This document shows positions 20,201 through 24,401 of a stretch of DNA of 24,401 nucleotides, one piece after another. A program made the translations under genes and the position numbers. The first letter of the stretch is position 1. Each line of letters opens with the position of its first letter. This DNA is from Candidatus Trichofilum aggregatum (GTDB taxonomy: Bacteria; Chloroflexota; Anaerolineae; Promineifilales; Promineifilaceae), in contig JADJUV010000114.1 in the NCBI GenBank assembly GCA_016716885.1, positions 1 through 24,401 on the forward strand, in the 5' to 3' direction. Below the pieces are notes generated by a model. The model saw only the letters and a program-made list of their open reading frames with translations. It searched no databases and was not told the origin of the DNA.

Positions 20201-22347
20201 CTGTCATACGCCATGCCAAAAGCGACCATTTCAAAGCCTGCATCGGTTGGCATGGCAGAAGGCAGGGCGGCTGTCACATTACTGGGTGAAGCAAAGTTAG
20301 AAATATCAGTTAAGGCAGTTATCTGCGCCGATTGTACGCCCAGTGCCAGACGCCAGATGCCTTGTTGGTCGAAGGATGTCATCACCCCAACTTGCACTGA
20401 ACCCAACGTCATCAGCGACATCAACTCACCCGTAATCACACGATTGCCGTCATCACGGGGATTAAGGACGTTTAGCCGCGCCCTGATTTGATCCATCTTA
20501 AACCAGGGCAAAGCCGCAATTGACCAATTTTGAATCTGGAAGGCAATCGAAAAGGCGGTGATTTGGGCCGTCGGTTCCAGGGTAACGGAAAGTCTGAGTT
20601 CTTCCAGGCTGAACCCACTTACCGTGCCGACTTTCGTCAGGGAACTACTCAGGGCGGTGCTGTTGTTGTTGACTAGTTGGGCTGTTTCCGCAAGGGAAAA
20701 GGGTTGGCTTACACTCGTTGCCGCAGTCAGCGTCCACGCGCCGTTCGCATCGGGCACCTGTAGTTGGGCATCAATGGGGTCAAGGGTACCGAGCTTAAAG
20801 CGGCCGCTAATAATGCCCGCTGTTTCAGTGAAATAATCATTCGCCGACTGATAAACGTTGACTTTAAGCCCAAAACCTAACTGTTCTAGTTCTAGTACGG
20901 TGGGGATAATCTTCCAGCTTGGAACGGTTGAGTTGTTTACGTCAGGAACCGGCGTCAGGGTTGCCGCGAGATACCATTTCCAGACACTACTCCCAGGGGG
21001 ATGTTGCAGGGTCAACTGCTCAAGCGTTATTTGCCCCAGACTTTCAAATTCTGTGGGTACAGACAACCTGTTCCCCCCAAATAACGCATATATATCGGCT
21101 AAAGAGCCGAGGTAGAATGGCTTAGCCAGACCTAACTGCCAGGGCAGATAACCTGTGGGCAACTGCAAATAAGCATCCAGTTCATGGGTGCTGTCTATAT
21201 GAAGTTTTGTCACAAGACGGGGCACATAATATTTATCAGAGGTGCTTGTGACTCGTGTTACCAGCAGTTGGGGTTTAAGTGACCCCAGGCTGATATTGGC
21301 TAACCCCAACACAGACCAGGTTGGTCCGGCATCGCTACTGGTCAAAACGAGGGAATTTGTCGCACTGTTAAACTGCAAAACCGCGTTATCAATGGTCGCC
21401 AACGAATCAACCCAACTCGTTGCCGCACCAACCGAATAAATATCGGCGGGGGCTAATTCATCTGATTTCAACTGCGCGATACTCATACTGCCTAACGCTA
21501 TTTCTAAATCAAGTTGTAGCATGGCAGATGGTACGGTAAAGACAAATGTCCCTTGAACACCTGTTTTGTTGTAAATATCCAGGTGGCCCACCACAGTTAC
21601 AGAAGAAATCGTGGCACTAAGTTGTGCGTCACGAAGGGCGATTGTTTGGCCCGTTTGATTGAGTAGGGTAACAAACGGGGTGGTGATATTACCGGCTTTG
21701 ACCATAGCGGCGTTCAGATCAAAGTTTGTCCCGGCTGTATGCAAGCGGTCGTATAAGGCGCGTAGTACCGGATCAACCGGTAGCGATTTATCAATGAGAA
21801 TCGTGGCATCGTCAGACCAGGCACTGCGCGAATTATCAGCAACAGCCCGAACCCGCGCCTGATAAGTAGCCTGCTCGCTTAACTCATTAAAGGGAACAAG
21901 CGCATGATATGAATTGTCTTTTGACGTATAGGTGTAGGGTGCTACCGTTGTATCGGTACTGTTTTGCACGACCACATTGTATTGAGTGGCCTTATCAACC
22001 TTCGTCCAGTCCACATTCAAACCGGCCAACGTGAATTTGAGTGTTGGGGCCGCAGGTTTTGCCAGTGCGATGAGCGTAACCGGGGTGGGGGTTGAGGGTG
22101 GCGCAACCAGCCGTAAGGAGACATCTAATGTCGCACCCGCCACAATGGCACTCCCGGAAACGGTCGCTGTGTTATTGGCATAGGTGATGGTTGGCAGGGG
22201 TGTTAAATCTGCTCCCTGTCCATCCTTGACAATAACCTCTACCTCATAACCATCCGGCACATCCCCTGGCTTCCAGGTAACATGGACTACGCCATCTTCA
22301 AAAAAGATTTCCACATCGCTTGGATTGATGATGTTTGATCCAGGCAT
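14278..22347 (-). CDS. Giant FN3 / beta-rich / helical-repeat protein (2689 residues)
   Basis: The ATG at 22347 follows AGGA at an 8-base spacing. There is no signal peptide. Residues ~10-190 are two fibronectin type III-like domains. Residues ~200-1600 form a long beta-rich region with a loosely repeating pattern (alternating strands, W-x-L/I segments, and G-x-L/I-x-L/I-G turns). Around 1614-1640 is a hydrophobic glycine-zipper stretch (IGVPILGVVGIIVGGVVGSI) followed by a His/Gly/Pro hinge. Residues ~1666-2314 contain seven FN3 domains with the usual YxVxxxxG and SxWS blocks. Residues ~2320-2689 hold two tandem copies of a ~175-residue helical unit (SLTQLAWAL, IKAAYP, LTPTQMAQALKAAAFSQS). 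It is uninterrupted over 8 kb, so it is expressed or recently so. No enzyme motif was seen and the central region was not recognised. A non-Sec-exported adhesin, injected/effector scaffold or bridge-like lipid-binding protein are all possible. It shares the helical repeat with the lectin downstream. Confidence 0.85.
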   Translation of the reverse strand: MPGSNIINPSDVEIFFEDGVVHVTWKPGDVPDGYEVEVIVKDGQGADLTPLPTITYANNTATVSGSAIVAGATLDVSLRLVAPPSTPTPVTLIALAKPAAPTLKFTLAGLNVDWTKVDKATQYNVVVQNSTDTTVAPYTYTSKDNSYHALVPFNELSEQATYQARVRAVADNSRSAWSDDATILIDKSLPVDPVLRALYDRLHTAGTNFDLNAAMVKAGNITTPFVTLLNQTGQTIALRDAQLSATISSVTVVGHLDIYNKTGVQGTFVFTVPSAMLQLDLEIALGSMSIAQLKSDELAPADIYSVGAATSWVDSLATIDNAVLQFNSATNSLVLTSSDAGPTWSVLGLANISLGSLKPQLLVTRVTSTSDKYYVPRLVTKLHIDSTHELDAYLQLPTGYLPWQLGLAKPFYLGSLADIYALFGGNRLSVPTEFESLGQITLEQLTLQHPPGSSVWKWYLAATLTPVPDVNNSTVPSWKIIPTVLELEQLGFGLKVNVYQSANDYFTETAGIISGRFKLGTLDPIDAQLQVPDANGAWTLTAATSVSQPFSLAETAQLVNNNSTALSSSLTKVGTVSGFSLEELRLSVTLEPTAQITAFSIAFQIQNWSIAALPWFKMDQIRARLNVLNPRDDGNRVITGELMSLMTLGSVQVGVMTSFDQQGIWRLALGVQSAQITALTDISNFASPSNVTAALPSAMPTDAGFEMVAFGMAYDSVNGYITEAKFGLRSQLNWQIIPNLFALEAIVIDLQITQANATAAKVVTGVIAGSLAVGSARFTVQGSRQDGSSPWLLNGRLDHQVTFDFNELLQRLLSSEWRLPTGYGFPTSLTIVGAEATLVPATGKFDFVGDAITEWSFGFGSSQFAVQALGGEIHRSGTDETTPSSGKLYGIFTIGENIWGEATLALGAGTVDTVITVTASNTTQLSPAVLAAAISGDSTIVSATPQPSDFPSPLQFQAGIEVNLTKEIFLAWGELVVGANDTSPMYGLVALLVQKLPVTPDTPANPTWGYVLVAQLKNWRFAQISQKLAVVDSIITVEAAGIALASYDVGANTQQLMMGKLQLGDGVGSTAKRGLNFYATLQFGSGLLAQVAQLLGITTQGPFKVKGYIAPDATQSEFEASLGQLTLLGFLSFKNIVLKYLVQQANTFTLTGDIVVTIDQPYTFHGDLQVVRTTTNNITTTQANAHIATTQAIHNPLGIPALSLNALFFDFNYNFDGTQSDTQYALGGDVSFSDVFSLRGFIYFKNNAPAVVLIQLDNLDIGLFFGKIFNTTWPSDTLPIRLKNGMLYYAPNPVSLMLEDRAQKKTTKVDFLAGFRAATDVDILFIKDFHIDVTVTNNGIIATGGYLTPIDWGFIQFYRGPFTDGNNQPVLADPTKGPVVSINSATSTFTLSGGFGLFGTPIASLLMSVKASTVNGHITLDQDVPVFGRPSFDFVWDDDGFRVTNWGLGKIKLPDFDFNNLNLDGACPAAGIIKIPIRSKVDITPSFSIKMITPSGQTTASPFLQITINGTLNLVAGSSVYASDPLITANIVNALLNVPFPATGAFTWDTLGNSFVDCITSAAASIFDNLVKDPKNLAKLLAVEGIVWGLDAVKDFLICEGVEAAAAELFVDGAAGATAVTIGVPILGVVGIIVGGVVGSIDSHGNHHNGGSGHTPTTPRPNPPAAPTLSYSQGQLTVSWASVTNASRYAAVVKRDGAAYKQTDATAALSVPVAVDDGHTYTVQIVAAGDGGTSDPGAATSLTVLGHVNITGVSYGNGKITAQWSNGVPNASQYVGQLVNAAHTAITPPASATITNLPNTLSLSIDVPEGIPAGPVFVSVQAITQTPGAAAGDIAYSNSSIFNLDHPTITGLSFSNGEVIITLQANVNQATRYTVQYLAGEHDTVVAEFPDIPVAAQPVINVPATSIATGNYKVRVQAVGAAQTTIPSPFVPSSTTVLVPGLITLTGVSYANDVVSASWTGSNLAQSYNFELRDSTNTAVASGTVAQPNPQTPAPTTLQVPIPATVARGAQYMARVQLVVNGLVGPWSAELPVTLLDIPSGLTLSYTGTEVQATWQSVLMATGYVVEIRGRDPQLTRSATTPPAIPPAPPATTVNVDVQGVPVDIYTAVIKATANQLASAWSEPITLVLLTTPQINTLQYANNVTTISWSAVTGATRYNVELYDGARLVATGETQQSGATPPATQTTFDMTNLTRGVTYTARVNAGITGGVSGWSPNQSLLVLDPPTGLRLEYVSPNVVAHWDQVSYADSYNFVLRDTDDGPLIPVRPDIQALTYALDVSQVADGNYPGHVQTNVQGQTSAWSAPVTVQVVHLTPEKLATQLHASGVIAPLAAPQIMAAFSTQFATNAPGMVTLLQGYFPESSKSLTQLAWALAKTPYDSQVATQALSALSGSSLTAVLAAIKAAYPTPSVQQQIQELQSSQTAAQKAAQLIHTAHSDLNALPMAVLLVMNFADTVPTPTSMAQALFQGGYDSASAMSTLPEIFPLHSMADFMAAIRAAYPATPQEMAQQFHAVQVMAADAAPRLKQAFATYNDDAAGFVQLLQSNFPESATSLTQLAWALGASGYTASAATTALKGVSANLANVIGAIKAAYPDPATQQKIQQLLSQQTSGTDAAAQLHAANPSINALQMAVLLAMNFRETVLTPTQMAQALKAAAFSQSDTGTALSQLFPLRAAADLTTVLDTVYSP

Positions 22348-22370
22348 AATCGGTTTCCTACTCTCTGGTA

Positions 22371-22503
22371 TGAAGTGGCTGGCACTTCAAGGATTGTGGT
22401 GAGCAAAAACTGGCATACGACCTTGAATGGTTATCAAGGTGTCTTCTCAATAACTTGGGGTGGCTCGGTCAGGAGACCGGCCACAGCCTCGAAATATTGA
22501 GAA
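22371..22503. repeat. Cluster of three perfect or near-perfect hairpins between two minus-strand genes
   Basis: The 182-bp gap holds three inverted repeats. The first is TGAAGTG/CACTTCA (22371-22389, 5-base loop). The second is ACCTTGA/TCAAGGT (22420-22440, 7-base loop). The third is a nested structure with outer arms TTCTCAATA (22444-22452) and TATTGAGAA (22495-22503) around a strong GTGGC-t-CGGTC AGGA GACCG-GCCAC hairpin (22460-22484). None is followed by a T-run on the minus strand, so these are not classic terminators. They could be mRNA-processing or stability structures, a transcription attenuator before the 8-kb gene, or a REP-like dispersed repeat. Confidence 0.7.
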
Positions 22504-22529
22504 ATTTCAGATGGGACATATCAAACCTA

Positions 22530-23717
22530 TCAACCGAGGAAAGTTAAACGTGATATATCTGTACCGGGTAGTACAGAACGGATGGCAATTAAATCATTCC
22601 CGATGGGCGTACCAGCCATTATCTTAACTTGAGCGGCCATGAACCGTGTGTCAATTTCGTGCTCGATTAGCAGGCTTGTCAGTAACAGGTTTCGGGCCAG
22701 TGCGGGAATGGTTTGCCAGGGCTGGGAAGTCGGGTTTTGCAGGTTCGCCTGGAAAATGGTTGCCCAAAGCGACCAAAATCCTACCGTTTGTAATGTGTGA
22801 CGAATGGCAGTGACAAACGAGCTAACTACTGGCGTAAAAAGCACCTGGTTTACATCAACCTGCGCCTGAACCAGTTGTTTCACCAGCGCATCCAGTTTTG
22901 TCCAGGCGTTATTGACAACATCCCATGCCTGAGTACGGTTGATAACGCGACGATCTTTACCATCCGTGAGCGTAGGATTGTGGTAATTAAGGTTTAACCC
23001 TTTAAGCGTCGCCAGCACGCGTGTGTTCAGATCAGGTTGGTGGGGATTTTGGTTTTGGAACTGTTGAATCTGTTGGGTGTTGGGTGTCACCCAGACCATC
23101 GTTTGGGCGGTGTTGGCCCAGGTTTGGAGACGCTCCGAAGGGGTTAAATTGAGCCAACCATTTTGATAGAGTTGGAGAGGGGTATAGCTCACTTTGGTAT
23201 ACGTGAACAAATTGAAGGTGTAATCACCGGGAATACTATAGAGGATCTGCCCCATTTCATCTGTAGAGAGATCAGGTGAAAGCCATGACAGCGCGGCCGC
23301 GGTAAAAAGTGTTTCCCAGTCAGTATCAGCCAGACGTTGCCGGTTCACGAGCTTGGGTTTAATCGTCTGCCAGAGACCATCGGCATTGGTCTGGAGAAAC
23401 TGTATCGCCTCGCTCATACCCGGTTTCTCCCCTTTCGCCCGAAAACAAGCCGTACACATCAACTGTTGATTAACCCAGGCGCGATCAAACTGGCGGCGGT
23501 TGATGCCTATAGATAAGTCAACGAGTCGCCCATCTATTGTGATGGTTTCACTTTCATCAGCTACCGAAACCTTCCGCCCAGGGGGGATGTCTACGGATAG
23601 AGGTGACTCACAGTAGACGCAATAAGCACCAGCGGCGTCAATCAGTTGATGCCGCAAACGTTTATCCGATTCATACGGACTGATGGTTTTGGTGGGCATT
23701 TTCAAAACTGGGCGCAT
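22530..23717 (-). CDS. HNH-endonuclease-family protein, probably without catalytic histidine
   Basis: The ATG at 23717 is preferred over the GTG at 23723 because GGGAG lies five bases before it and the protein then begins MRPV, as in related HNH proteins. It has 395 residues. C33/C36 (AYCVYCESPL) and C88/C91 (QLMCTACFRAKGEKP) match the zinc-knuckle pairs flanking an HNH beta-beta-alpha-metal fold. However, the stretch between them contains no histidine, so the usual EH-x-PK active-site element is absent. The C-terminal part has DRRVINRTQAW (255-265) and VGFWSLWATIF (312-322), which recur in the C-terminus of this HNH group and in the upstream gene. A PGT tail follows an extra ~55-residue segment. 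It is likely a non-cleaving zinc-binding or scaffold protein (inference). It lies 10 bp downstream of its paralogue and 182 bp before the giant protein. Confidence 0.65.
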   Translation of the reverse strand: MRPVLKMPTKTISPYESDKRLRHQLIDAAGAYCVYCESPLSVDIPPGRKVSVADESETITIDGRLVDLSIGINRRQFDRAWVNQQLMCTACFRAKGEKPGMSEAIQFLQTNADGLWQTIKPKLVNRQRLADTDWETLFTAAALSWLSPDLSTDEMGQILYSIPGDYTFNLFTYTKVSYTPLQLYQNGWLNLTPSERLQTWANTAQTMVWVTPNTQQIQQFQNQNPHQPDLNTRVLATLKGLNLNYHNPTLTDGKDRRVINRTQAWDVVNNAWTKLDALVKQLVQAQVDVNQVLFTPVVSSFVTAIRHTLQTVGFWSLWATIFQANLQNPTSQPWQTIPALARNLLLTSLLIEHEIDTRFMAAQVKIMAGTPIGNDLIAIRSVLPGTDISRLTFLG

Positions 23718-23727
23718 AGACACTCCC

Positions 23728-24401
23728 TCAGCCTTGCCATGTTGTAGGTGCCGTGCCAGGCATTACTTCACGTAAGCTATTCTGGTTGGATGAGCCAAAA
23801 ACATTTAACCAGACGCCCCAAAAGCCTGCGGCCGCGATTGTCTGTTTTAACTGTTCCAGCATGATGGGTTGGAGTGCCGGGTAATCCTTTAGCGTCTTAA
23901 CCAAAAGGTCTCTCATTACAAGAGCCTTAAAATAGGCCAATGTGCGAAGCTCAACACGCCTGTCCAAAAAATTCGCTCCATCATTACCCGGCACAACAGC
24001 ATTGAGCTTAAAAAGTTCGATAGTCGCTTTGATCGCGTTGGCCCCAGGCAAAAATGACCGTGCGGCCACATGCACCGCCAGGGTTATTTTCCGGTGTGTT
24101 TTTAGCTCATTGAGAACAGCCAAAAGCCTGGTCAGTGAATTGGTGATTTCTTGGGTGTTGGCTAAACGGAAATGTAGACGCAACCCATCAACTGTATATA
24201 CATCTTCACTGCTCTCCGCAACATCCGCCAAAGAAAAATTTCTGAACTGGGTATTCATGGCATCAAACAAGGCACTTAAATTCTCAAGAAGGTTTTTAAG
24301 CGTGTTTAAGCCAAGTAACCTGGCTAAGTCATGCAACTGGTAAAGGCTATCGAATTTAGGAAACGGAACATTTTGCACGCCGTTATGGATGGAAACGAGG
24401 T
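23728..24401 (-). CDS. Paralogue of the HNH-family protein, 5' end cut by the window edge
   Basis: The frame is open through the window end. A GTG at 24378 could start a 216-residue protein but has no ribosome site, and seven further upstream codons are open, so the gene most likely begins beyond 24401. The visible part is mostly helical. Counting from that GTG, residues ~139-150 have DRRVELRTLAYF, 184-194 have AGFWGVWLNVF and 205-210 have VMPGTA. The first two match DRRVINRTQAW and GFWSLWATIF of the next gene, with PGT again near the C-terminus. No CxxC pair is visible in the part present; an HNH-type domain may lie outside the window or may be missing. It is co-directional with the following three genes, 10 bp upstream of the next start, so likely the same operon. 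A GCGGCCGC (23828) encodes the Ala run just before GFWGVW. Confidence 0.6.
   Translation of the reverse strand, partial: LVSIHNGVQNVPFPKFDSLYQLHDLARLLGLNTLKNLLENLSALFDAMNTQFRNFSLADVAESSEDVYTVDGLRLHFRLANTQEITNSLTRLLAVLNELKTHRKITLAVHVAARSFLPGANAIKATIELFKLNAVVPGNDGANFLDRRVELRTLAYFKALVMRDLLVKTLKDYPALQPIMLEQLKQTIAAAGFWGVWLNVFGSSNQNSLREVMPGTAPTTWQG

Larger units (their letters stand above)
858..23835. repeat. Overrepresented palindromic octamer GCGGCCGC (22 copies)
   Basis: Exact copies start at 858, 1308, 1812, 4368, 5649, 9760, 12698, 12714, 13655, 13850, 13874, 14117, 14378, 14498, 16135, 16856, 17528, 17657, 19550, 20800, 23293 and 23828. Chance would give under one copy in 24 kb. Twenty-one are inside genes on both strands; 18 are read as GCG-GCC-GCN (Ala-Ala-Ala) and three in another frame (SRPQ, RGR, SGRF). 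The behaviour resembles the HIP1 octamer of cyanobacteria. Confidence 0.9.

Noticed and set aside
22460..22484. Strong GC hairpin as rho-independent terminator of the HNH-like gene
   Set aside because: No T-run follows on the minus strand, and the next gene follows in the same direction.

Overview
The window looks like a chromosomal (or metagenome-assembled) segment of an environmental bacterium rich in large secreted, lectin and FN3 proteins and in multi-domain histidine kinases. A filamentous or soil/sludge Chloroflexota-type organism would fit this gene content, but there is no rRNA, tRNA or phylogenetic marker here, so the assignment is a guess. No phage, CRISPR, insertion sequence or intact mobile element is visible. 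The octamer GCGGCCGC occurs 22 times across genes and an intergenic region, far above chance, and gives the DNA a HIP1-like signature.

Layout: (1) 69-5243 (+) encodes a secreted protein with a signal peptide, 8 class I and 12 class II repeats of about 75-80 residues, and a small C-terminal domain. A strong rho-independent terminator follows at 5281-5316. The second half of the repeat array carries about 13 single-base indels that sum to zero modulo 3. (2) 5317-6543 is about 1.2 kb without an intact gene, with two decayed-looking small reading frames. (3) 6544-13250 (+) is a tandem pair of hybrid histidine kinases: a membrane sensor (14 propeller blades, Y_Y_Y, TM, HisKA, HATPase, REC) followed after 4 bp by a cytoplasmic REC-PAS-PAS-HisKA-HATPase-REC protein with one frameshift. 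(4) 24401-13351 (-) is a four-gene convergent cluster. In transcription order it holds a 5'-truncated protein with the C-terminal signature of an HNH-family group, a paralogue with two CxxC pairs but no histidine between them, a 2689-residue FN3/beta-rich/helical-repeat giant, and a jacalin-type lectin.

Working together (inference): the kinases probably sense an extracellular ligand and feed a phosphorelay, since neither carries a DNA-binding output. The minus-strand cluster is the best candidate for an undescribed system. Its giant and lectin proteins lack Sec signals and share the same short helical repeat, and its two upstream genes are paralogues of each other. The lectin would supply carbohydrate recognition; the function of the giant protein is unknown.
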